From the NCBI RefSeq assembly GCF_016909495.1, contig NZ_JAFBFW010000003.1, positions 434,001 to 498,000 of the forward strand: a stretch of 64,000 bases of DNA. Reading direction: 5' to 3'. This DNA comes from Pantoea coffeiphila. Lineage in GTDB: Bacteria; Pseudomonadota; Gammaproteobacteria; Enterobacterales; Enterobacteriaceae. Shown piece by piece: positions 29,168-37,329 of the stretch. Under the pieces are notes generated by a model, which did not search any database, was not told where the DNA came from, and worked only from the letters and a program-made list of their open reading frames with translations. Position 1 is the first letter of the stretch, and each line of letters starts with the position of its first letter. The position numbers and the translations under genes were made by a program.

Positions 29168-31063
29168 ATGACTCAATCCAGCTATAACGCTGATTCCATT
29201 GAGGTTCTCAGCGGCCTTGAACCCGTGCGTCGTCGCCCGGGTATGTATACTGACACAGCGCGGCCTAACCATTTAGGTCAGGAAGTGATCGATAACAGCG
29301 TGGATGAAGCGCTGGCCGGCCACGCAAAACGTGTGGAAGTGATTCTGCACGCCGATCAGTCGCTGGAAGTGATCGACGACGGGCGCGGAATGCCGGTGGA
29401 TATCCATCCCGAAGAGGGCGTGCCGGCCGTTGAGCTGATTTTCTGCCGCCTGCATGCCGGTGGTAAATTCTCCAACAAAAACTACCAGTTCTCCGGCGGC
29501 CTGCACGGCGTGGGTATCTCGGTGGTAAATGCGCTGTCAAAACGCGTGGAAGTCACCGTGCGCCGTAACGGTGAAGTCTACGAAATGGCGTTTGAAAACG
29601 GTGACAAGGTGCAGGACCTGTCGGTGACGGGCACGGTAGGAAAACGCAATACCGGCACCCGCGTGCAGTTCTGGCCTGATGAATCCTTCTTCGACAGCCC
29701 GCGTTTCTCTGTATCGCGCCTCAGCCATTTGCTGAAGGCGAAAGCCGTGCTTTGCCCGGGTGTTGAGATCGTCTTCAAAGACAAGCTAAACAATACTGAA
29801 CAGACCTGGTGCTACGCTGATGGCCTGACCGACTATCTGATGGAAGCGGTTAATGGCCTGCCGCTGCTGCCGGAAAAACCGTTTGTCGGCGCGTTTTCCG
29901 GTGACGTTGAAGCGGTTGACTGGGCGCTGCTCTGGCTACCGGAAGGCGGTGAACTGTTGACGGAAAGCTACGTTAACCTGATCCCGACCATGCAGGGCGG
30001 TACGCACGTTAACGGTCTGCGGCAGGGCTTGCTGGACGCAATGCGTGAGTTTTGTGAATTCCGCAACATCCTGCCGCGCGGGGTTAAACTTTCGGCGGAA
30101 GATATCTGGGATCGTTGTGCCTACGTGCTGTCGGTAAAAATGCAGGACCCACAGTTCGCCGGCCAGACAAAAGAGCGTCTGTCATCGCGCCAGTGTGCCG
30201 CCTTTGTATCCGGCGTAGTGAAAGATGCCTTCAGCCTGTGGCTTAACAATAACGTGCAGACGGCAGAGCTGCTGGCCGAGCTGGCCATTTCCAGCGCTCA
30301 GCGCCGCATGCGTGCCGCTAAAAAAGTGGTGCGTAAAAAGCTGACCAGCGGCCCGGCGCTGCCGGGTAAACTGGCTGACTGTAGCGCACAGGATCTCAAT
30401 CGTACTGAACTTTTCCTGGTGGAAGGGGATTCGGCGGGCGGATCGGCTAAACAGGCGCGCGATCGTGAATATCAGGCGATCATGCCGCTGAAAGGTAAGA
30501 TCCTGAACACCTGGGAAGTCTCCTCGGATGAGGTGCTGGCTTCGCAGGAGGTGCATGATATTTCGGTCGCTATTGGTATCGATCCGGACAGTGAAGACCT
30601 CAGCCAGCTGCGCTACGGTAAGATCTGTATCCTCGCCGATGCCGACTCCGACGGACTGCATATCGCCACGCTGCTGTGTGCGCTGTTTGTTCGCCACTTC
30701 CGCACGCTGGTGCAAAATGGTCACGTTTACGTCGCCATGCCGCCTCTCTATCGTATCGATCTGGGTAAAGAGGTTTACTACGCGCTGGATGAGGAAGAGA
30801 AGGCCGGTATCCTTGAACAGCTGAAGCGTAAGAAAGGCAAACCGGGCGTGCAGCGCTTTAAAGGTCTGGGTGAAATGAACCCGCTTCAGCTGCGCGAAAC
30901 CACGCTCGATCCCAATACCCGCCGCCTGGTGCAGTTAACGGTCGATGAAACCGATGTGGATCAGACGCTGGCGGTGATGGATATGCTGCTGGCGAAGAAA
31001 CGCTCCGAAGATCGTCGTAACTGGCTGCAGGAAAAAGGCGATACTGCCGAAATCGAAGTATAA
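29168..31063 (+). CDS. parE: DNA topoisomerase IV subunit B
   Basis: ParE is the ATPase subunit of topoisomerase IV, which decatenates daughter chromosomes. The 631 residues compare with 630 in E. coli. The GHKL ATP site includes EVIDNSVDEALAGHA and DDGRGMPVDIHPEEG; FSGGLHGVGISVVNAL is the ATP lid. The TOPRIM domain begins LFLVEGDSAGGSAKQARDR near residue 417, with DADSDGLHIATLL following. Its partner parC lies about 10 kb away beyond the secretion island. No resistance-type change is obvious. Confidence 0.98.
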   Translation: MTQSSYNADSIEVLSGLEPVRRRPGMYTDTARPNHLGQEVIDNSVDEALAGHAKRVEVILHADQSLEVIDDGRGMPVDIHPEEGVPAVELIFCRLHAGGKFSNKNYQFSGGLHGVGISVVNALSKRVEVTVRRNGEVYEMAFENGDKVQDLSVTGTVGKRNTGTRVQFWPDESFFDSPRFSVSRLSHLLKAKAVLCPGVEIVFKDKLNNTEQTWCYADGLTDYLMEAVNGLPLLPEKPFVGAFSGDVEAVDWALLWLPEGGELLTESYVNLIPTMQGGTHVNGLRQGLLDAMREFCEFRNILPRGVKLSAEDIWDRCAYVLSVKMQDPQFAGQTKERLSSRQCAAFVSGVVKDAFSLWLNNNVQTAELLAELAISSAQRRMRAAKKVVRKKLTSGPALPGKLADCSAQDLNRTELFLVEGDSAGGSAKQARDREYQAIMPLKGKILNTWEVSSDEVLASQEVHDISVAIGIDPDSEDLSQLRYGKICILADADSDGLHIATLLCALFVRHFRTLVQNGHVYVAMPPLYRIDLGKEVYYALDEEEKAGILEQLKRKKGKPGVQRFKGLGEMNPLQLRETTLDPNTRRLVQLTVDETDVDQTLAVMDMLLAKKRSEDRRNWLQEKGDTAEIEV

Positions 31064-31156
31064 AACTCCGGAGCGGATCGTCATTTACGATCCGCTTCTG
31101 CTCATCCATAATCTGCAAAGAAACCTCATTCTCCTCTTCTCCCAAAGGCCGGCCCA

Positions 31157-32056
31157 TTGAAAATTACCCTTGAAGAACTGCGTGCGTGGGTGGTCGTGGT
31201 TGACTGTGGCTCGATTACCGCCGCTGCCGAGCAGCTTAACCAGACCACTTCCGGCATCAGCCGGGCGTTGAGTCGGCTGGAGAGCAAGCTGCAAACCACG
31301 CTGTTGCATCGAACGACCCGCCGCATTGCGCTGACCGAAGAGGGGCAGATATTCCTGCAGCATGCCCGGCAGATTATCGCCTCCGTAGAGGCCGCCGAAG
31401 AACAGATCGCGCAGCGTCGGGAAATTCCGTCAGGAAGACTCCGGGTGAATGCGGCTTCCCCGTTTATGCTGCACGTCATTGTGCCGCTTATTGACGGGTT
31501 TATTCAGCGCTATCCATTGATTGAGCTGGAGCTGAATACCGATGACGTGGTGATTGATTTGCTCGAACAGCAAACCGACATTGCGATTCGCATTGGCGAG
31601 CTGCGGGATTCGACCATGCACGCACGTATGCTGGGCAGCAGTAAACTGCGGCTTATGGCCAGTCCGGCATACCTGGCAAAGCACGGTACGCCCCAGAGCG
31701 TGGCCGATCTTGCACATCATCGACTGTTGGGATTTAGCCAGCTGGAACAGCATAATATCTGGCCTGTTCGCCAGGCCGACGGCGAACTGCTGCAGATTAA
31801 GCCTGGCATAGGGGCATCCAGTGGTGAAACGCTGCTGCATCTGGCGCTACATGGGCAGGGGATCGTGCGTGTTTCCGATTTTCTCTGCCGGGAGGCGACT
31901 GCCAGCGGCCAGCTGGTGCCGGTACTGGCGGCAGAAACCTGCGAAATGCGCCACCCGATCAATGCGGTTTATTATCGCAACAGTACGCTGGCCGCGCGGA
32001 TCAGCTGTTTTCTGGACTACCTCAGCGAGCAGCTTGCCAGCAAAAATTTGCTGTAA
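31157..32056 (+). CDS. LysR-family transcriptional regulator
   Basis: The 299-residue protein has an N-terminal winged helix (MKITLEELRAWVVVVDCGS; AAAEQLNQTTSGISRALSRL) and a type 2 periplasmic-binding effector domain. It starts with TTG at 31157 after an AAAGG site. It resembles the DmlR/CrgA-like subgroup (TTRRIALTEEG; IPSGRLRVNAASPFML). It is convergent with ygiN-mdaB, 20 bp apart, a layout that would suit a redox-responsive regulator of that pair. Target and ligand are unknown. Confidence 0.88.
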   Translation: MKITLEELRAWVVVVDCGSITAAAEQLNQTTSGISRALSRLESKLQTTLLHRTTRRIALTEEGQIFLQHARQIIASVEAAEEQIAQRREIPSGRLRVNAASPFMLHVIVPLIDGFIQRYPLIELELNTDDVVIDLLEQQTDIAIRIGELRDSTMHARMLGSSKLRLMASPAYLAKHGTPQSVADLAHHRLLGFSQLEQHNIWPVRQADGELLQIKPGIGASSGETLLHLALHGQGIVRVSDFLCREATASGQLVPVLAAETCEMRHPINAVYYRNSTLAARISCFLDYLSEQLASKNLL

Positions 32057-32076
32057 GCCGCCCGCCAATGACCTTC

Positions 32077-32382
32077 TTACGCGGGTTCCAGCACGAAGAT
32101 CTTCACGTCGACCACATCATCTTTGATGATCGCGCGGTGGGTTTCCATATGGTCCGCCTGCTGATGCTGTTCCAGATGACGCAGCGACTCCCAGTGTTCC
32201 ACCATAAAAATTGAGTCCGGTGAGTGCTGCTTCCACGGCACCTGCGCTTTATGATCGATCAGTGCCTGATAGCTGCCGCATCCTTCCTCCTGCAGTACCA
32301 GCGGAATCAGCCGCTCGATAGCTTCAAGTACGGCGGCACGACGGCCCGGTTTGATACAAATTTCAGCCACAACGGTTAACAT
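32077..32382 (-). CDS. ygiN: Quinol monooxygenase-like protein YgiN
   Basis: The 101-residue protein has the ABM-type ferredoxin-like fold pattern (MLTVVAEICIKPGRRAAVLE; DSIFMVEHWESLRHLEQHQQ) and is similar in size to E. coli YgiN (104). YgiN oxidises menadiol and is thought to form a quinone redox cycle with MdaB, which lies 39 bp upstream in the same operon. Identity to E. coli YgiN appears moderate rather than high, so orthology rests partly on context. Confidence 0.85.
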   Translation of the reverse strand: MLTVVAEICIKPGRRAAVLEAIERLIPLVLQEEGCGSYQALIDHKAQVPWKQHSPDSIFMVEHWESLRHLEQHQQADHMETHRAIIKDDVVDVKIFVLEPA

Positions 32383-32421
32383 AGCGCTCCTCGGATCGAT
32401 GAATCGAATTAACAGACTAAG

Positions 32422-33003
32422 TTAAGCAAAAATTGTACTCAGATGAGTCCGATAACGGGAGATATCTCCTGCGATATCAGGCTGTTTTATCACATCATTA
32501 CAGATAAAGGTTGGTAATCCTTCCATACCCAGGAACTGGTTAGCCTTATGGAAGTGCAGATAAACGCCGTCCACGCCAACGCCTTCAAAGAACTGTTCCG
32601 GGTCGGTAAAGGCCTGCAATGGCGCATTCCACGTCAGAGACAGCATATACTTTTTGCCCTGCAGCAGACCGCCGGAACCATATTTTTTTGCCGCATCTGA
32701 GCGCGTACGCCCGTCACTGGCATACAGTTTGCCGTGGCCTTCGGTAAAGACTTCATCGATGTATTTTTTCAGGGTCCATGGTTCACCCATCCACCATCCC
32801 GGCATTTGATAAATGATGGTGTCAGCGGCGAGGTATTTTTCAATCTCGTCTGCAACGACATATCCGTCATCCACTACCGTGACGTCAACATGATGTCCGG
32901 CATCGCGCAGCCAGCTGGCGGCGATACCGGTCAAAGTATGGTTCAGCTCACCTTTAGAATGTGCAAAGGTTTTACCTGCATCGATAATTAAAATATGGCT
33001 CAT
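32422..33003 (-). CDS. mdaB: NAD(P)H:quinone oxidoreductase MdaB
   Basis: MdaB is a flavodoxin-like FAD enzyme that reduces quinones by two electrons, avoiding semiquinone radicals. The 193 residues match E. coli length. The start MSHILIIDAGKTFAHSKGEL, the YQMPGWWMGEPWTLKKYIDE flavin-proximal segment and LSLTWNAPLQAF are typical. It precedes ygiN in the same operon. In E. coli mdaB adjoins qseBC; here the upstream neighbour is the three-TpsA secretion island. Confidence 0.95.
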   Translation of the reverse strand: MSHILIIDAGKTFAHSKGELNHTLTGIAASWLRDAGHHVDVTVVDDGYVVADEIEKYLAADTIIYQMPGWWMGEPWTLKKYIDEVFTEGHGKLYASDGRTRSDAAKKYGSGGLLQGKKYMLSLTWNAPLQAFTDPEQFFEGVGVDGVYLHFHKANQFLGMEGLPTFICNDVIKQPDIAGDISRYRTHLSTIFA

Positions 33004-33142
33004 GGCTTAATCCTGATTCTGTGAATTTGATGCAAGTCTACAGCAGCATATGGGGGCGTAAAACGTGGTATGGATCACAACACTTTTGCCTGGCAGGCAA
33101 CAATACGGAAGCAATGGCTGGTGAGCGATAAAGCGTATGAAC

Positions 33143-33170
33143 CGGCCCCGTACAGCGTTGTGCGGGGCCG
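33143..33170 (-). terminator. Hairpin after tpsA3
   Basis: CGGCCCCG and CGGGGCCG form an 8-bp stem with a 12-nt loop, located 54 bp after the tpsA3 stop and before mdaB. It lacks a clear U-tract. It may separate the island transcript from mdaB-ygiN. Confidence 0.45.
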
Positions 33171-33223
33171 AAGGCGCTAGAGCTTCTGAAAGCGTTTAGC
33201 TTCAGCGGCTGTGAGGCTGAATT

Positions 33224-35092
33224 TTACTGATAAGGTGTTTGATAAGGGCTCAATCTAACCTCGGATGATTCTCCGGTGTTTTCAAACTTATCGCTCTGAA
33301 TTTCAATCGGCTTGGTCGATGCAAGTTCACCTTTAATATTCAGGACTTCAGGAGCATTAATCATCAACTTCTCGTCGGCTGAAATCTTACCGCTGGTGTT
33401 CGTCAACGACGTACTGGCCTGTAGCAACGCTTTTTTTGTACTGCTGATGATGTTGCGATTTTCAATGGTATCCGCCTTAACGACCAATTCATTAGCAGAC
33501 TGAATTTCTCCTGTATTCACGAATGAACCTCTGCGGTCATAGCTGAATTTCTTTCCGACTTTTAGGATACCATTATTAGTGAAATGGGTACTGTCTTCAC
33601 TACCATTGCCGCTTATAGTGAGGTTGTTGCCTGCATCAAGGGAGGTATTACTGTCGAACTCTCCAAGAGTGTTGGCTTCGATAACAATATCATTTTTAGC
33701 AAGTAGCTTACCCGAAGCAATACCGGACTCTTTACCTTTCAGTTCTTCTGCATAGATGTTGATCGTATTGGCGGAGACATCAGCATTATCCAGGTTGATA
33801 TCCTGCTGAGAGGCCAGCGCAACAGTACCATTCTCAGAGTGAACGGCGCCGGCACTATTGTTCAATAAACTTCCGGCATTAATTGCAATGTCTCCTTTTG
33901 CAATAATTCCACCGGATGTTGGATTTTCTTTTTCGCTAGCTTTAGTAATTTCTCCATCCTTGATGCCATATTTTTTGCTATCCTGATTGATTATCTGATT
34001 GGCAACCAGACTGATATCATTGCCCGAAATTAACCCTGAGGTGTTATCCAGGGTGCTGCCGTTAAGCGTAATGGATTTAGCGCTGCTAATAGTTCCCTGG
34101 TTGTTATTGAGTTCGTCTCCGGCAATCATGAAAATATCTCCAGTACTGGAGATAGAGCCAGAAGTGTTATCAACATTCATTGCAATAATGTTCGCGTCAC
34201 CACTTGATGTGCTAATCTTACCGTTATTGCCGATCGTTCCCATAGTTGTGATATATAGTTCTGAGTCTGCGGAAATTAATCCTTTGTTACTGATTCCCGG
34301 GCCATCCTGATCTATTACCATCGTGATTTTATTTGCGTACATTCCCCCAAGTGCAGAGATATCGATACCCACAATCCCTGGTTCGGCAGCTGTTCGAGAG
34401 TTCGTCTTACCAGCGCTGATCTTTAAATCTTTAGCGCGCAGTTCAGCACTGACTTTAACGGTATTAGCCAACAGATTGGTAAAATCAGATTTATCATTCA
34501 TTCCATTCCCGGTAATGATGATATCGCCTTTTTTAACATTAATGCTTGTCAGTTTGTCATTCTGAATTTTAATGTTTCCAGTCGTCAGGGTGGCGTTCCC
34601 GGTGTTAATAAATCCACACCCATCGCATGATATTCCCGAAGGGTTAGCGATAATCACATCAGTTTTTTTTCCCGCCACTTCAATCATACCGTTTAGCTGA
34701 CTGGGGTTGTTTGAAATAACTTCATTTATGATTAATGACGCGGGGCCTTTCGCCATGTTGGTATTGCCAGTAACTTTCCCGGCCAGAGTCGTCGTGCTTT
34801 CACTGGAATTGTTATTTAGAATAACGCCATTTTGATTAACATCAAATTGAGTGAATTTATTATGTGATATTCCAGATGATGATGCACTGTTGATATTTAC
34901 TGTCGTGGACTGATTACTGTTATTGATAATGGTTGGGATGTTGCTTTGATTTTGTGAAACAATGATTTCTGCATGGGTTGATGAAATATAACCCAGAGAT
35001 AACCATGTCATCACACAGACTGGTGCAATACGGGATATTTTACTGAGTTTCAATTTTTTATAACATCCATATGATGAGTTTTTCATGCTCAT
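33224..35092 (-). CDS. Short TpsA exoprotein 3 (filamentous-haemagglutinin N-terminal domain)
   Basis: The 622-residue secreted protein has a long signal peptide (hydrophobic RIAPVCVMTWLSLGYISS, cleavage near HAE-II), then a TPS secretion domain to about residue 290: GISHNKFTQFDV (74-85), NPSG (150-153, variant of the NPNG motif) and CDGC (156-159). The rest is FHA-type beta-helix repeats with recurring LxNTSGxIS and GNDISLVAN units. It has no toxin domain, VENN motif or membrane anchor and simply ends SPYQTPYQ. AAGGA lies 7 nt before the ATG. The gene is AT-rich, unlike flanking genes. It is probably exported by the TpsB at 39444 as an adhesin or matrix protein; the function is inferred. Confidence 0.85.
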   Translation of the reverse strand: MSMKNSSYGCYKKLKLSKISRIAPVCVMTWLSLGYISSTHAEIIVSQNQSNIPTIINNSNQSTTVNINSASSSGISHNKFTQFDVNQNGVILNNNSSESTTTLAGKVTGNTNMAKGPASLIINEVISNNPSQLNGMIEVAGKKTDVIIANPSGISCDGCGFINTGNATLTTGNIKIQNDKLTSINVKKGDIIITGNGMNDKSDFTNLLANTVKVSAELRAKDLKISAGKTNSRTAAEPGIVGIDISALGGMYANKITMVIDQDGPGISNKGLISADSELYITTMGTIGNNGKISTSSGDANIIAMNVDNTSGSISSTGDIFMIAGDELNNNQGTISSAKSITLNGSTLDNTSGLISGNDISLVANQIINQDSKKYGIKDGEITKASEKENPTSGGIIAKGDIAINAGSLLNNSAGAVHSENGTVALASQQDINLDNADVSANTINIYAEELKGKESGIASGKLLAKNDIVIEANTLGEFDSNTSLDAGNNLTISGNGSEDSTHFTNNGILKVGKKFSYDRRGSFVNTGEIQSANELVVKADTIENRNIISSTKKALLQASTSLTNTSGKISADEKLMINAPEVLNIKGELASTKPIEIQSDKFENTGESSEVRLSPYQTPYQ

Positions 35093-35144
35093 TATTCTTT
35101 CCTTGTTAATTGATTTGATTAACCACCTTGTTTATTCGATAATT

Positions 35145-35186
35145 ATATTAATGTAACTTTAGTTATTTAAAAATAGTAATTTATTT
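35145..35186 (-). promoter_or_regulatory. Candidate tpsA3 promoter with shared island box
   Basis: On the minus strand the box AAATAAATTACTAT (35186-35173) is followed after 22 nt by TAATAT (35150-35145); a TATAAT overlaps at 35147-35142. The same 14-base box stands at exactly the same distance from the start codon in tpsA2. Confidence 0.6.
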
Positions 35187-35200
35187 GTTTTATGAACAAA

Positions 35201-35222
35201 AAGCCCGCGTATCTGCGGGCTT
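35201..35222 (-). terminator. tpsA2 rho-independent terminator
   Basis: AAGCCCGC pairs with GCGGGCTT over a 6-nt loop; on the minus strand it runs into TTTTTG. It begins 17 bp after the tpsA2 stop and lies before the tpsA3 promoter, so tpsA3 must have its own transcript. Confidence 0.85.
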
Positions 35223-35238
35223 CTTAAAATCAATGAAC

Positions 35239-37101
35239 TTACGGCTTTCTGCTTAATGGATACTGATTAATGGACCCTGATGTATAACCGGTGTTAGTAA
35301 ATGAATTAGTATAAACATCAATACCTGTTTTTCCCATTAATCGACCACGACTATTATTAATGGTTGGTCCATTTAATGTTAGCTTTTTCATGGATGAGAT
35401 CATGCCATTATAATCATTAAAGACAGACTGACTGGCATCAACTTTCACATTTCCATATCCAGTAATAACATTATGGTTAAGGAGTTGGCTTGTTTTAATG
35501 CTGATTTCATTACCTGCATCTAATACGCCATAGTTATTAATGATTCCATGATCATAATTAATATTATTGGCTGCAGAGAGTGTTGCATAGTTAAGGAAGG
35601 TCCCTGTATTGCGTCCATCCAGGCTGCTGATGTTAATGTCATGACCTGCATCCAGTACGGTTGTTCCATCAAACTTGCCAAGATTTCCAACTACAAAGTT
35701 AATATCATTTCCAGCAGCCAGATGTGCATCAATTGGGTCTGGCTTTGGTCTTGCCGGGTAGTCAAGAGTATTCGATGACACCAGAATATCCTTGCTGGCG
35801 TAAATTCGAGAATAGTTCAGAACCATATCGCTATTCGATACCAGAGAAACATTACCTGAATCAGAATATACCCAACCAGCAGAGTTGTTAAGTAAGCCAT
35901 TGGTATTCACACTGACATCTTTTTCAGCGTGGATTCCGCCTTCACTTGCTGCTTTAGGATTGTCAGAAAATGACTTGCTGTTGGTGTTCGTCAGAGTGCC
36001 AGCGACTATGCTAACTTCATTTCCGCTAATAAAACCACGATCGTTGTTTACGTTTGTGCCGTTAATAGCCACCATCTTATCGGCATCAATCAGGCCTTTT
36101 GAGTTTGTGAGGGTATCTTCCGCAAGAATGTCGATATTCTTACCAGCGAAAATTTTTCCAGTTGTATTGTTCAGACGCCTTGTACTCAGGTTCACGCTGC
36201 CAGTTCTTGATTCCAGAGTACCAGCAGTATTAGTAATCGTGCCATCAAGATTAATGTTCAGATCTGAGTTCGCAGAAATTATTCCTCTGTTACGAACACC
36301 ATCAAGAGTTGATGCTGCCATTAAGGTAATCTTGTCCGCATACATACCACCCAGTGCGGAAACGTCAATACCTACGGCAGGTGAATTTTTAGTATAGCCA
36401 ATATTGACCAGTTCTTTACCTGATGTAACGATATTGCTATTGATGCCAGACATCACCTGGATTTCTTTAGCGTTGACTTTGGCATCAACCTGTAATGCGG
36501 TTGCCAGCAGCGTGGTGTAGTCAGCAGTATCCGTCATTCCCTGACCATTGATGATGATTTTTCCTTTTTGTACATTAATTCCGGTAAGGCTGCCATCATT
36601 GCCGATGGTCGGAGTGCCGGTGGTTAATGTACCGCGGCCGGTATTGATAAAACCGCATCCGCTGCAGGTAATACCTGATGGGTTAGCAACAATAACATCA
36701 GCTCTCTGACCAGCAACTTCAATCTGGCCGTTAAGCTGGCTTGCGATATTTGATGTCACTTCGTTAATAATTAGCTTTGCTTCGCCAGCGCTAAGCTTAG
36801 TGTTTCCCGCAACCTGACCAGCTAACTGAGAATTTACCGCTGTTTTGCTATTGTTGAGTATAACACCCTGTTTAGTCACATCGAATTGAGTGTATTTATT
36901 ATGGGAAACCCCTGCTGATGATGCAGAATTAATGTTAACCGTGACAGAACCATTTGTGTTGGCTTTAACCCATGGGCGTTCTGCTTGTTTAATATCTACA
37001 ACTACCGCTGCCTGTGTAGTGGCGATATACCCCATTGCCAACCACGTCATCATACAGATTGTCGATGTTTTAAATAATTTAGATGATTTTCCGTTGCTCA
37101 T
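35239..37101 (-). CDS. Short TpsA exoprotein 2 (filamentous-haemagglutinin N-terminal domain)
   Basis: This is a paralogue of the neighbouring exoproteins. The ATG at 37101 has a GGAGA site and yields 620 residues with signal peptide MSNGKSSKLFKTSTICMMTW and cleavage near TQA-AV. The TPS domain carries GVSHNKYTQFDV (65-76), NPSG at 140-143, CSGC at 146-149 and VGIDVSALGGMYADKITL. A beta-helix repeat region follows (NNTTGKIFAGKNIDILAED; LDAGHDINISSLDGRN) ending NQYPLSRKP. No C-terminal effector or anchor is visible. It is followed by a strong terminator. It is probably a surface or released adhesin secreted by the shared TpsB; this is inference. Confidence 0.85.
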   Translation of the reverse strand: MSNGKSSKLFKTSTICMMTWLAMGYIATTQAAVVVDIKQAERPWVKANTNGSVTVNINSASSAGVSHNKYTQFDVTKQGVILNNSKTAVNSQLAGQVAGNTKLSAGEAKLIINEVTSNIASQLNGQIEVAGQRADVIVANPSGITCSGCGFINTGRGTLTTGTPTIGNDGSLTGINVQKGKIIINGQGMTDTADYTTLLATALQVDAKVNAKEIQVMSGINSNIVTSGKELVNIGYTKNSPAVGIDVSALGGMYADKITLMAASTLDGVRNRGIISANSDLNINLDGTITNTAGTLESRTGSVNLSTRRLNNTTGKIFAGKNIDILAEDTLTNSKGLIDADKMVAINGTNVNNDRGFISGNEVSIVAGTLTNTNSKSFSDNPKAASEGGIHAEKDVSVNTNGLLNNSAGWVYSDSGNVSLVSNSDMVLNYSRIYASKDILVSSNTLDYPARPKPDPIDAHLAAGNDINFVVGNLGKFDGTTVLDAGHDINISSLDGRNTGTFLNYATLSAANNINYDHGIINNYGVLDAGNEISIKTSQLLNHNVITGYGNVKVDASQSVFNDYNGMISSMKKLTLNGPTINNSRGRLMGKTGIDVYTNSFTNTGYTSGSINQYPLSRKP

Positions 37102-37154
37102 TGTATATCTCCATATATTACAGAATGAGTACTTGAGTTCAGTACTTATCACCC

Positions 37155-37195
37155 ATTTTAAAGATTTTAATTATTACATATATAGTAATTTATTT
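37155..37195 (-). promoter_or_regulatory. Candidate tpsA2 promoter with shared island box
   Basis: The minus-strand box AAATAAATTACTAT (37195-37182) is followed after 21 nt by TAAAAT (37160-37155), about 54 bp before the start codon. The box is identical in all 14 bases to that of tpsA3. Confidence 0.6.
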
Positions 37196-37211
37196 AATGT
37201 GGAACATTATT

Positions 37212-37239
37212 CACTGCCTTTCGATAGCGGGGGGCAGTG
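37212..37239 (-). terminator. Inverted repeat between tpsA1 and tpsA2
   Basis: CACTGCC and GGCAGTG pair across a 14-nt G-rich loop in the 228-bp tpsA1-tpsA2 gap. There is no good U-tract; it is a possible weak terminator. Confidence 0.3.
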
Positions 37240-37329
37240 ACAGGGTTTTTATATTTTTTCGTGGGGAGTTTTTTATTTTTCAAGGTGCAAGTAAAATACG
37301 CCCCCCACCTACTGTGAGGAGCGGGGTCG

